Part shown: piece after piece, positions 17,101 through 24,675 of the stretch
Position numbering within the stretch: position 1 is the first letter of the stretch
How the letters are laid out: the number at the start of each line of letters is the position of its first letter
Assembly (NCBI GenBank): GCA_001771535.1
Contig: MEUB01000017.1
Location: forward strand, 1-64,000
Length of the DNA stretch: 64,000 nucleotides
DNA from: a candidate division WOR-1 bacterium RIFOXYB2_FULL_37_13
GTDB lineage: Bacteria > Margulisbacteria > WOR-1 > XYC2-FULL-46-14 > XYC2-FULL-37-10
Reading direction: 5' to 3'
Position numbers and translations under genes: made by a program
Notes under the pieces: generated by a model
Told to the model about the DNA's origin: nothing
The model's input: only the letters and a program-made list of their open reading frames with translations
The model's database searches: none

Positions 17101-19560
17101 CAATTATGGTTATCTTCCTACGAAGAACAAGCCTCTTATGAAAAGCGCAGGACCGAAATGCTATCTCGCATCGCCGCAGGAGATATTGTAGAAAGTCATA
17201 ATCTGATTTTAGCTTCTTATATTCCAGCGTCAGCTATTGAATTGTTAGGAGATGAAACTATCGCAAGAATGGAAGCAAGGCTTTCTACAACAGGAAGAGA
17301 TCTTTTTAGTTTTCAAGAGCTATACCTTAGTTTTATTGAAGATTTGTGGCTTGCAAGCGATGGAAATATTGCGCAAGATAGATTTAGGCAAGTCGTTTCA
17401 CGATGGGATGAATTGGTCTCATCTTATGCAGGAGATTTTGAAGAACTTCAGCAACTTGCTCAATCTTTCAAAGAACAAAATCTTATCGAATATTTACATG
17501 ATGAAGGAGCGATTCCAGCAAACCAAAATATAAAGGAAAGCGTTGAGTTTTTCACAGACCCGAACTTGAAATATTCTGCGGAAGCTTCCGCGCTATCAAG
17601 CCGTCTAAAAAGCGGAGAGCTTCTTTGGAGCACTCCTGCATCTCATTCGTTAGCATTTTATCGTTGGGCGGGGTTTGCGTATCAAGGCTGGTCAGAAAAT
17701 ACAAAATTGATGCATGAAAAGTTGTTAGCAAAATATAATGCAATCCCAAATAAGAGTCCTATGCAAAAAGCTATCGAAGGGGATGTTGTGCAGGATTTAA
17801 AGCCAGATATTTATATAAGAGAATTTGTTCAAAACAGCCATGATGCAGGCGCGACCGAAGTTAAAATATCAACTTATACAAGAGAAATAAAAGATGATCT
17901 TTATCATTTTACAGCCTATGCGGACAACGGATGTGGTGCAACAGATTCCGATGTAAGGGAAGGGCTTCTTAATTTTGGAGGATCGAAAAAAAGAAAAAGC
18001 ACAAAGGCTCCTTCTGGCAGAAAAGAGATCGGGTGTGACGGCATTGGATTTAAAAGCGTTTATAACGATGCAGATATTGTTGTTGTAAGGACAACCTCTG
18101 GAGATGGAAGAGTATCTGAAGTTAAGACTTTTAAAAGAAGCAAAAAAGGTGAGCCTCTTGATATTGTGATTTCTGAATATTGCGAGAAAAAGACGCAAAA
18201 GGGCGTTACAGGATTTGAAGTTCATGTTGGAAAAAGAGTAGGAAAAAAGAGTGAAACTTCTGCTAATGCGTTAAGAATAGCCCTAAGAAACATGATGCTT
18301 GGATTTAGAATTAAAGAATATGTAGGGCTTATGGATCCTGAAGTACTGCGCATTGATTATAACGGTGAAACAATAAATGAGCCTGTTTTAGCAAGAGAAG
18401 AGTATGCTTTTTCTGACGGTGGCGCATATTCATTGCTTGAGGTTTCATCCACAAGTTCCGCAACAAGAGTTGCGCAAAATAGATTGATTGTAAATAGAAA
18501 GAAAAAACATCTTGTTGATAAATATTCCCCAAATAGTTTAAAGCGATATGTTGAAAATGATGTGTTTCAACTAGGAGAAGATGAGGATTTGACAACGCCG
18601 CGCAATAATCCGATGAGAAGCGAAAAAAAGATTGCGAGCAGATTTATATATCTTGCTGTAAGAAAGGCGCTAAAGAATGCCTTTGAAACAGGAGAAACAA
18701 TAGAAGGGATTGTCCCCGATTATTTATATAGCCAACATGAAGATATGTGCCTTACTAATTTGGAAAAAGCAATTACTCCAGAGATTCGAGATGACGCAGG
18801 CAAATTAAATTCTGGAAACGCGCACGAAGTTAATTTTAGTAAGTATTTGGACGATGTTGATAATCTTGGTTTGCTTATGAGTCTTGTTGAAGTTGAAGAT
18901 GAGCAAGGGAAAAGAGTCAGTTTGCAAGGCGTGAGAAATGCGGTTGCCGCATTATCAAAAGACGAAGACTCTCCTGATGTTTTGAATAGTCCATTGATAG
19001 GAGAAAGATATAGAGAAAGAATAAGGGCTGCGGTTATAGAAAGAAAAACACTCATTTCAGGAAGTGATTCTTCAAATAGGGAATCGGTTGCTTCTTTGTC
19101 GGAAGAACTAAAAGCTTACGCGAAGTTTGTACTTGAATTATACAATGGCATTGGCGTTCCTGTGGGAGTTAAGTTCTTTAGAAATACGGGAGAAACAAGC
19201 GAGATGAGGTTGGCAGATTTTACGGCCAGGACTGTTGATTTTAGGGAGGAGGCGGTTAGCGGTCAAGGAGCTAGGTTGCAAGGAGCTTTGGCTCTCAGGG
19301 ATTCGGGTTTAATTCCGAAAGCTATGCAACGATGGGATGGTAATTTTTCGAGGGAAGAGAGAGATACGTTGTCTCAAGCATATGGAACTTTTTACGAAGT
19401 TGGAGAAGATGCCGCTCATGAGCTTAAGCATCAAAGCTATGTAAGGCATGGACAAATAGAGCTTAACAGCCATGGTGCAACTTTTAGAAAAGATGTTATC
19501 GCAAGCATAGATTCTGCGATAATACGCAAATACAATCCCTTATCACGGCCGCTTAACTAG
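14152..19560 (+). CDS. Giant double-GHKL ATPase with C-terminal HExxH metalloprotease signature (copy 1)
   Basis: An 1802-aa protein of no family I can name, homologous along its length to the protein at 30095. The C-terminal GHKL module is canonical: N-box E1224...N1228...D1231 (REFVQNSHDAGA), D1258-N-G-x-G1262 (ADNGCGA) and G1294-x-x-G-x-G1299 (GCDGIGFKS). An N-terminal module also looks GHKL-like but is out of order: E90...N94, then GRFGRGR (106-112), GTRVSL (168-173) and only then DDGGGM (241-246). Residues about 600-980 are strand-rich repeats, possibly a beta-propeller. The end has HELKH (1756-1760) and HGATF (1774-1778), the SprT-like HExxH...HGxxF spacing. No signal peptide or membrane span. 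An ATP-driven clamp coupled to proteolysis is my inference only. Confidence 0.85.
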   Translation: MTIKSTMEIQGASRVAFSPRSAINLQSFPLLGRVLSFAKNCAMYGFPDYDRLFSDPSFFSTEVAKTSHLKEEAIDPLLRQGAGLKQCIKELGTNSVEEIRREKMVGRFGRGRFKALVILMDNIGSSLYEVRSKVANSIGSFVRFYGENNIPVELGEEKSNEFGFQKGTRVSLSAPLSEDTVSEMVADVHHAFRFVKDVSVKVNNQLVNEPGKYQSLRSEQEKQIKGTVDIAITREGFLVADDGGGMDRKDLVERILTVGNSSGKVSNGYNDAVQAPNLYYSTDIDSENPSKPKKGRVSILMCGIEMQGVEIEGVNIKRYSGYELGTGFKLDLSKEEVIIGQEEATRIAGIVVDILKMEGSRKWAILNSLMKAIDKLQFENGEKEILIRTISAEAKNVSAEENKGEILFVPNEEGFTALSTDRKKLYVDSRLINEFVIADASLTACPKESYRSDEGCTAFWGRFETSVVAVEVGKNIVVNEAYRENLLLLNLRFNFHDGYLEKRSERLRFFMPWEGEACATSAGLPAMETALGQERMGEVKQAEKTERSAFDTFLHGIEDAKDRIAARLYFDVSGYTEASRDKISVAIARRNALLQATGERVPLNKALFDCESFLFEHQNFQTYIFGKRILFSVTWGGREKDKLFKILHGKPVLLGEFERLEEVFVFGEDVVAFCSTGKQPDSPLALHVKKRSSQFVKSSLEFNHDVEIYCSKRKMFVLEGRYSHGSKTIFSVDARTYSEKKAIVSFDEIISKDFYDGSSLIVVKREGKIEIWEVDNLGNIVQIPTKKLTVQNYTLIYACRRNGKLYSLVKNKKNQHFLLIDGSIKRPLPVDLCNRVFFDDKGVCYFLGHENVSNEQKLFMVSEHQTATAIPLEIGSLSEFSVEKGLIIVSSGRGDIASIDGKSKKTEMITSYSHSSIESSRYFAFFSRNHDIERNLLVTFDDDINTIPLISRHEEEVIIFRNQASRVAHFRSLPIEGLSIPQKQLWLSSYEEQASYEKRRTEMLSRIAAGDIVESHNLILASYIPASAIELLGDETIARMEARLSTTGRDLFSFQELYLSFIEDLWLASDGNIAQDRFRQVVSRWDELVSSYAGDFEELQQLAQSFKEQNLIEYLHDEGAIPANQNIKESVEFFTDPNLKYSAEASALSSRLKSGELLWSTPASHSLAFYRWAGFAYQGWSENTKLMHEKLLAKYNAIPNKSPMQKAIEGDVVQDLKPDIYIREFVQNSHDAGATEVKISTYTREIKDDLYHFTAYADNGCGATDSDVREGLLNFGGSKKRKSTKAPSGRKEIGCDGIGFKSVYNDADIVVVRTTSGDGRVSEVKTFKRSKKGEPLDIVISEYCEKKTQKGVTGFEVHVGKRVGKKSETSANALRIALRNMMLGFRIKEYVGLMDPEVLRIDYNGETINEPVLAREEYAFSDGGAYSLLEVSSTSSATRVAQNRLIVNRKKKHLVDKYSPNSLKRYVENDVFQLGEDEDLTTPRNNPMRSEKKIASRFIYLAVRKALKNAFETGETIEGIVPDYLYSQHEDMCLTNLEKAITPEIRDDAGKLNSGNAHEVNFSKYLDDVDNLGLLMSLVEVEDEQGKRVSLQGVRNAVAALSKDEDSPDVLNSPLIGERYRERIRAAVIERKTLISGSDSSNRESVASLSEELKAYAKFVLELYNGIGVPVGVKFFRNTGETSEMRLADFTARTVDFREEAVSGQGARLQGALALRDSGLIPKAMQRWDGNFSREERDTLSQAYGTFYEVGEDAAHELKHQSYVRHGQIELNSHGATFRKDVIASIDSAIIRKYNPLSRPLN

Positions 19561-19578
19561 TCTATTTAAACAAAAAAA

Positions 19579-21105
19579 CTATTTTTCTATATTTAACGCC
19601 CTAAATTGAACTGCTTCTGCTATGTGTTTTGTTTCTATGTTTTCCATCCCTTCTAAGTCTGCTATTGTTCGAGCCAATTTGATAACTCGATCATAGGTTC
19701 TCCCGCTTAATTTGTAGTGGACAATGGCTGATTTCAAAAGATCTCCGGCCTCGGGGTTTAGTTGGCAAAAAACGCGCATATGTTTTGGCGTTAAGCTTGA
19801 ATTTGAATGAAAGGGAAGCCCCTTGAATCTTTTTTCCTGAGTTTTTCTTGCGTTACAAATGCTTTCTCTTATTTCTGCCGACGTTTTGCCTTGGGGAAGA
19901 GAGACTAATTCTTCTTTTTTTAAACGTGGAACTTCTATATGAATATCTATGCGATCAAGTAGAGGCCCCGATATTCTACTCCAGTATTTTTGCACTTTAT
20001 TTGGATGGCACGAGCATGCTTTTAGCGGATCCATGTAATTACCGCAGGGACAGGGGTTCATGGCTGCAACAAGCATAAAATTGGAAGGATAAGTTATAGA
20101 AGCTAAAGCCCGTGAGACTGTTACTTTGTTGTCTTCCAAAGGTTCGCGCAAAACTTCCAAAACATCACGGCCAAATTCCGGCAGCTCATCCAAAAATAAT
20201 ACTCCAAAGTGAGAAAGGGAAACTTCCCCGGGGCGCGGAATTCTTCCTCCCCCGATTATTCCGATATTGGATGTTGTGTGGTGGGGAGATCTAAACGGGC
20301 GTCTTGTTATTAAGCCGTTTCTTTTGTTGGTAAGCCCTGTTATGGAATATAATTTTGTTACCTGTAGGGCCTCATCAACTGATAAGGGAGGAAGAATTGT
20401 CGGAATTCTTTTTGCCAGCATGGTTTTCCCCGAACCGGGAGGCCCTACCATCAGAATATTGTGGCTTCCTGCCGCGGCTATTTCCAATGCGCGTTTAGCA
20501 TGAGACTGGCCTTTGATTTCAGAAAAATCCATATCGAATTCCTGATTGTTTAAAAAAAGAGAATCGATATCCACTTTATGCGGGATAATATCTTTTTCAT
20601 TGTTTAAAAATTCAACAGTCTCCCTAAGGTTTGAAATCGGGATTACTTCAAGCTCTTTAATCAAGGCTGCTTCATCCGCGTTTTCTTTTGATACAATTGC
20701 TTTTTTGAGTCCTTTTTTATAGAGCGAATGGCAGATTGGCAGTATCCCTGAAATCCCTTTAACATCTCCATTTAATGAAAGTTCTCCAAGAAAAAAAGTA
20801 TCGATCAGCTTTTCGCTTGAAATTTGGCCTGACGCGCAAAGTATCCCTACTGCTATAGGAAGGTCGTAAAGAGACCCTTCTTTTCTGATATCTCCGGGGG
20901 CAAGGTTTATTGTTATATATAGCGGAGGAAATTCGAAATTGGAGTTTGTTATAGCGCATCTTACGCGATCACGGCTTTCTCTTACCGCCGCATCGGGTAA
21001 GCCGACAATGCTTTGTCCTGGAAGTCCTTTGCTTGCGTCTATTTCAACCCGAATTATATTTCCTTCAATTCCGTTTAGAGCCGCGCTTTGTAATTTTACC
21101 AGCAT
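19579..21105 (-). CDS. yifB: YifB/ComM-family Mg-chelatase-like AAA+ ATPase
   Basis: A 508-aa AAA+ protein. The N-terminal Lon-S5-like fold has GLPGQSIVGLPDAAVRESRDR. The central ATPase has Walker A GPPGSGKTMLAKRIP and Walker B GVLFLDELPEF. Cysteines CPCGNYMDP and CSCH form the zinc patch, and a C-terminal Mg-chelatase domain ends at RTIADLEG. ComM is a hexameric branch-migration helicase that helps integrate DNA during natural transformation. The length matches the family. AAAAGGAG lies 8 nt before the ATG. It follows yraN by 14 bp, a common pairing, and converges on the giant gene with only 18 bp between stops. Confidence 0.92.
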   Translation of the reverse strand: MLVKLQSAALNGIEGNIIRVEIDASKGLPGQSIVGLPDAAVRESRDRVRCAITNSNFEFPPLYITINLAPGDIRKEGSLYDLPIAVGILCASGQISSEKLIDTFFLGELSLNGDVKGISGILPICHSLYKKGLKKAIVSKENADEAALIKELEVIPISNLRETVEFLNNEKDIIPHKVDIDSLFLNNQEFDMDFSEIKGQSHAKRALEIAAAGSHNILMVGPPGSGKTMLAKRIPTILPPLSVDEALQVTKLYSITGLTNKRNGLITRRPFRSPHHTTSNIGIIGGGRIPRPGEVSLSHFGVLFLDELPEFGRDVLEVLREPLEDNKVTVSRALASITYPSNFMLVAAMNPCPCGNYMDPLKACSCHPNKVQKYWSRISGPLLDRIDIHIEVPRLKKEELVSLPQGKTSAEIRESICNARKTQEKRFKGLPFHSNSSLTPKHMRVFCQLNPEAGDLLKSAIVHYKLSGRTYDRVIKLARTIADLEGMENIETKHIAEAVQFRALNIEK

Positions 21106-21119
21106 TTGTATTTCTCCTT

Positions 21120-21488
21120 TTAATTTATTCCAAAAGCATTTTTAATATGTTCAAAAACCATTTCTCCGTTTGGCTTTTGGTAGATGGCGACAAGGTCAAA
21201 CCTGCTTAATTCATGGTAAAGCTTTTTCTTGTAGACATAATATTTTGCCGCACGGATTATGGAACCTTTTTTATCTTTTGTTATGGCATAAATAGGCGGA
21301 TAAAAACTTCTATATGAATATGATTTAACTTCCACAAAAACCATGCAATCTTTTTCTTTCGCGATAATGTCGATTTCGCCTTGTTGCGCGCGGAAATTTC
21401 TTTCGATAATCACAAAACCTTTTTGAAGTAAATATTTACACGCAAGCTCTTCACCGTTTTTGCCCAATTCATAACTTTCTCTTCCCAT
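21120..21488 (-). CDS. YraN family protein (UPF0102), endonuclease-like
   Basis: A 122-aa protein with the UPF0102 pattern: GKNGEELACKYLLQKGF, then GEIDIIAKEKDCMVFVEVKS, which contains the D-x-E/V-x-K active-site layout of restriction-endonuclease-like folds. KKGSIIRAAKYYVYKK is the usual third block. The cellular role of the family is unsettled; links to DNA uptake and repair are suggested by its regular proximity to yifB/dprA. It is the first gene of a short operon with yifB. Confidence 0.88.
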   Translation of the reverse strand: MGRESYELGKNGEELACKYLLQKGFVIIERNFRAQQGEIDIIAKEKDCMVFVEVKSYSYRSFYPPIYAITKDKKGSIIRAAKYYVYKKKLYHELSRFDLVAIYQKPNGEMVFEHIKNAFGIN

Positions 21489-21571
21489 GCTATGTTATCA
21501 GCAATTTTTATGCCAGGGGTTAACTTGCGGGGCAAGAGAGAAGAAAAGTCAAAAATTGACGATTTTCAAGC

Positions 21572-22306
21572 TTATGCTGACGATTTTTGGACGAAATGGA
21601 TTTTTCCCCAACTTCCCATCTTCTTTTCTATAATTATTAAAATTCCTAAAACCCCTTTAATTTTTTTGCCTGCATCAACAGCTTTTTGTATGTCATCGGG
21701 GGTTTTTACCAGATTGCATACGGCGGTGGCCGCAGCATCGGCGAGAGAGGCTGATTTCGCGATTATTGTTGCCGCATCCGCCTTGCCAAAAGAAAATGAA
21801 TGGCCGACGGTTCCAGAGGAGGTACACACGCCGCATGGAGTATCTTCCGGTTTTATTTCAATTGCAAGTTTGTTGGACAGTGGAGAATTTCCTGCAAATA
21901 TTCCTATTTTTCTAGGTTTATCGATTTTTAAGAATATATCTCCGCCGTTTTCGACTATTATCTCTTTAGAATGTTTGAGTAAATCGCGCCCAGCAAATTC
22001 CGCGACAGCCCCCGCGACAGCCGCCATCGGCCCGACATTCGCAAGTTTTGCGGCATGCGCCATCTCTTTTATTATTTGAGGGGCAAAAAGAGGGACTTTA
22101 AGCGGAGTAAAAGATTTTTCAAAATTATTATCTTTTAAGAGGTAGTCTTCTAGAATTTTGCGGTATTTGAAGATCGATTTTTTTGCCTCTTGCGTTAAGT
22201 CTTTATCTGCAAAGATAAAAAGATCAGTCTCTTTTTCTACAACTTCAAACCCGACAAGCCCTTGCGCGCTAAATTGCTTGCGGTATTTGCGTTCTTCATA
22301 AGGCAT
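21572..22306 (-). CDS. UPF0280 family protein (ApbE-like)
   Basis: A 244-aa protein with the UPF0280 hallmarks VGPMAAVAGAVAEFAGRDLL, VENGGDIFLKI and a glycine-rich GVCTSSGTVGHSFSFGKADAA. This resembles the flavin transferase ApbE without the full ApbE length. The family is widespread in archaea and anaerobic bacteria; its reaction is not established. It starts 11 bp after the hisB stop on the same strand, so the two are probably co-transcribed. The order carries no clear histidine link. The extreme C-terminus (WGKIHFVQKSSA) is variable. Confidence 0.82.
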   Translation of the reverse strand: MPYEERKYRKQFSAQGLVGFEVVEKETDLFIFADKDLTQEAKKSIFKYRKILEDYLLKDNNFEKSFTPLKVPLFAPQIIKEMAHAAKLANVGPMAAVAGAVAEFAGRDLLKHSKEIIVENGGDIFLKIDKPRKIGIFAGNSPLSNKLAIEIKPEDTPCGVCTSSGTVGHSFSFGKADAATIIAKSASLADAAATAVCNLVKTPDDIQKAVDAGKKIKGVLGILIIIEKKMGSWGKIHFVQKSSA

Positions 22307-22317
22307 AGAAATCTTTT

Positions 22318-22944
22318 CTACAAAACGCCTTTTGTTGAAGGGATCCCTTTTTTTTGCGGGTTGATTTTGCAGGCTTTGGAGAGGGCTACACCAAAAGCCT
22401 TGAAAAGTGATTCGATTTTATGGTGAGTATTTTTCCCGCGGATAAGGTCTATATGCAGGGATATCGCCGCTTTGTAAACAAATGATTCAAAAAATTCGCG
22501 CAACATCTCGGGATCAAGCACTAGGTTAATATTTTCTTTCTTGAATTTTGCAAGCAATACTTCCGGCTCAAATTTAACTTTGTAGGTTAAATGCGGCCTG
22601 CCGCTTATGTCAATTGCCGCTTTGACATCAGACAGCGATTCGTCCATAGGGATTATCGCATGCCCGTATCTCTCAATCTGCTTCTTATTACCAAGTGCTT
22701 TGGCAAAAGCCTCTCCGAGGCAAATCCCAGTATCTTCAAAGAGATGATGTATATCTACATCAATATCTCCTGTCGCTGTGAGAGCTATGTCAAAAAGGCC
22801 GTGTTTAGCAAAAAGGGTGAACATGTGGGAGAGAAAAGGGATAGGGTAGTCGATTTTGCTTTTGCCGGTTCCGTCGATGACCAGCTTTAAGCTGATATCA
22901 GTCTCTTTAGTTTTTCTTTTTATTGTAGAGGATCGTTTTTTCAT
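22318..22944 (-). CDS. hisB: Imidazoleglycerol-phosphate dehydratase
   Basis: A 208-aa manganese enzyme of histidine synthesis. It has the two inverted-repeat halves with metal ligands: FLSHMFTLFAKHGLFDI and DIHHLFEDTGICLGEAF in the first, FFESFVYKAAISLHIDLIRG and NTHHKIESLFKAFG in the second. A GGGAG site lies 5 nt before the ATG. It stands alone, away from hisD. Its first 97 bp is repeated at 24363-24459 beyond the MazF module, suggesting that the module arrived by insertion at this gene while leaving one complete copy. Confidence 0.95.
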   Translation of the reverse strand: MKKRSSTIKRKTKETDISLKLVIDGTGKSKIDYPIPFLSHMFTLFAKHGLFDIALTATGDIDVDIHHLFEDTGICLGEAFAKALGNKKQIERYGHAIIPMDESLSDVKAAIDISGRPHLTYKVKFEPEVLLAKFKKENINLVLDPEMLREFFESFVYKAAISLHIDLIRGKNTHHKIESLFKAFGVALSKACKINPQKKGIPSTKGVL

Positions 22945-22966
22945 GGCGTCTCCCTTTTATAACGTA

Positions 22967-23311
22967 TTATAACGTAGATTTTATTTTGTTTATAATTAAA
23001 TTGTACTTTTCGTCTTTTAAGACATCGAGTTTTTTTATTATTTGATCTTCTGATAGAGTAAAGAGTTTCATGTATAAAACTTTGCTTGGTTTAATTGGCG
23101 TGCCTTTTATTAAATTATCTCTTGTTATTTCTTCGTTTTCTTGGGATGGGTTGGGATTTGAAGTAATGGCGGCTATTAGAATATCCCCTAATTGATTTTT
23201 ATACAGTACTAAGGCGGGCCTTTGTTTAACTTGAGATAAATCGGTGAAAGGATATGGAACTAATATTAGATCTTTTTTGTTATAATTTGTTCCAATACTC
23301 ATCTTGTGCAT
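22967..23311 (-). CDS. MazF/PemK-family endoribonuclease toxin
   Basis: A 114-aa protein (111 aa from the ATG at 23302). The MazF/PemK fold is shown by DLILVPYPFTDLSQVKQRPALVL and a C-terminal DEKYNLIINKIK helix. Such toxins cut single-stranded mRNA at short motifs. It overlaps the preceding 80-aa gene by 23-32 bp, the tight coupling usual for antitoxin-toxin pairs. It ends 22 bp before the hisB start, so the whole module sits just upstream of hisB. Confidence 0.88.
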   Translation of the reverse strand: MHKMSIGTNYNKKDLILVPYPFTDLSQVKQRPALVLYKNQLGDILIAAITSNPNPSQENEEITRDNLIKGTPIKPSKVLYMKLFTLSEDQIIKKLDVLKDEKYNLIINKIKSTL

Positions 23312-23522
23312 TGTCCCAGAAAGATAAATTTTGTTCAGATAATTTCTGAAAATGTTTATTAATTAATTTGTTTTCTATTATAGAATTGTCATATAACATG
23401 ATAATTTTAGATGTGGAATTTGCATATTTCCAAGGGAACCCGCTATGAATTTCCATATAATCAAAAGAATCATAACAGATTGTTTTTCTTTCTGTTTGAA
23501 AGTCAAGTTGGCTTGTTATCAT
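23280..23522 (-). CDS. Probable antitoxin of the MazF pair
   Basis: An 80-aa protein ending LSFWDNAQDEYWNKL. A tryptophan and acid-rich tail of this kind is common in antitoxins that precede MazF/PemK or PIN toxins and is the part that masks the toxin. The N-terminal half (MITSQLDFQTERKT...) is not a DNA-binding fold that I recognise. It overlaps the upstream TIGR04255-type gene by ATGA and the toxin by at least 23 bp. Antitoxin status rests on position, size and tail. Confidence 0.6.
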   Translation of the reverse strand: MITSQLDFQTERKTICYDSFDYMEIHSGFPWKYANSTSKIIMLYDNSIIENKLINKHFQKLSEQNLSFWDNAQDEYWNKL

Positions 23523-24292
23523 ACTTTTAATTCTCCTTTGATTTTATCGCCTATTGAAAAGTAGAAAACATCAAATATCTTATCATTGATTTTTTTAAAC
23601 TTTTCAATCAATGTTTTTTGAGATAAATCATCAAAAGAATAACCATCTATATCTAAAATAAATCTTCTTATTTTCTTTTCTTTCTCTTCAAATACTGAAG
23701 AACCATATCTGAAATTTATACTAAACCCCTCATTATTTTCTCCTTTTATAATATAACTATGTATGTCTTGAGAAAGGGTTGTGCCTAAATATTTTTTGTT
23801 TAATTCGGGGAGCAGTGAATCATTAAAATATTCTTCAAAGGTTATTAATTGGTCTTTTTCTTCCTTGTCATAAAAGTTTATTTTTCTAAGGCCTATTCTT
23901 AGGATGTTATTATTAGGGTAAAGTGAAAAATAAATAGATAATATTTCATTAAATAATTGTAGTAGTCCATTAAAATTTTCATAGGTTTTGCACTCAATTA
24001 ATATGGAATTTTGATTAATTTTTATGTAGTTTTTATTTTTATTATTTTTTAATATATAAGAAACTATTTTTTTAATTGGTATTAGCGCGAATTCTGTTTG
24101 CCCAAAAATTTCCTCAGTCTCTTCCCCTCTTTCAGGGAAATCAGATGCTAATTTAGCAACCACCTTTGATGCAAAATCTTTTGAGTCAAAAATATCGGCA
24201 AAATCCATTCGTAAAATAACGGTATTAATCAGATGCTTTTTAAATGTTTGGATTATCTCTTCCCGATTAACTTTTGGAATATTAAATGACAT
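23519..24292 (-). CDS. TIGR04255-like protein of unknown function
   Basis: A 257-aa protein with the shape of the sporadically distributed TIGR04255 family: an opening VNREEIIQTF segment, a central strand-rich YPNNNILRIGLRKINFY, FEEYFNDSLLPEL, and a C-terminal FILDIDGYSF...LIEKFKKINDKIFDVFYFSIG. Family assignment is from memory of these patterns, not a search. AAAGGAAA lies about 6 nt before the ATG and a minus-strand TATAAT lies about 30 nt upstream. It heads the three-gene module with the antitoxin and MazF, coupled by an ATGA overlap, so it may regulate or extend the toxin system. Confidence 0.65.
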   Translation of the reverse strand: MSFNIPKVNREEIIQTFKKHLINTVILRMDFADIFDSKDFASKVVAKLASDFPERGEETEEIFGQTEFALIPIKKIVSYILKNNKNKNYIKINQNSILIECKTYENFNGLLQLFNEILSIYFSLYPNNNILRIGLRKINFYDKEEKDQLITFEEYFNDSLLPELNKKYLGTTLSQDIHSYIIKGENNEGFSINFRYGSSVFEEKEKKIRRFILDIDGYSFDDLSQKTLIEKFKKINDKIFDVFYFSIGDKIKGELKV

Positions 24293-24362
24293 TTTTATTT
24301 CCTTTAATCAATGGAGGCATTATAACTTAGAATTGTCGTTTTTTCTATGTATTTTTAATATA

Positions 24363-24459
24363 AGTCGATTTTGCTTTTACCAGTTCCATCGATGAGCAAC
24401 TTTAAGCTGATATCGGTCTCTTTTGTCTTTCGTTTTATTATTGCGTTTCGTTTTTTCAT
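24363..24459 (-). pseudogene. hisB 5' fragment (duplication of hisB codons 1-32)
   Basis: This 97-bp stretch aligns without gaps to 22848-22944, the start of intact hisB, at roughly 85-88% by eye. It encodes MKKRNAIIKRKTKETD..., matching HisB for about 32 residues; past codon 32 the frame reads L-Y-stop. Most differences are at third codon positions, so both copies evolved under protein-level selection before one was cut off. It therefore probably reflects a resident gene displaced by an insertion carrying a related hisB, rather than a fresh duplication. Confidence 0.8.
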
Positions 24460-24675
24460 TTTATGTTATGGATCAAGATTTCGAGTGTTTAGGATCTAAC
24501 GAAATTGAAGCCTTGATCTTATAAACTAATTTTATCATTAAGTTAGTTGTAAAAACAGCTGAAATTTTTTTCAAAATGATGCGAGGGAACAAGCACAAGG
24601 TGTAAAGACTCTAAGCTTTGAAAGTAAGTTAAGACTATAGACAAGGAAAAACCCAAAAAAAAGGAGCAGATGAAA
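24460..24675. other. Intergenic region between the hisB fragment and the 245-aa gene
   Basis: About 215 bp without a convincing gene. The part nearest the fragment may be the old upstream region of the displaced hisB. The last 16 bp hold the AAGGAG ribosome site of the next gene. No tRNA, clear terminator or insertion-sequence end was seen. Confidence 0.4.

Noticed and set aside
21492-22079. 195-codon plus-strand frame opposite the UPF0280 gene
   Set aside because: Antisense shadow; the minus-strand protein has clear family motifs.
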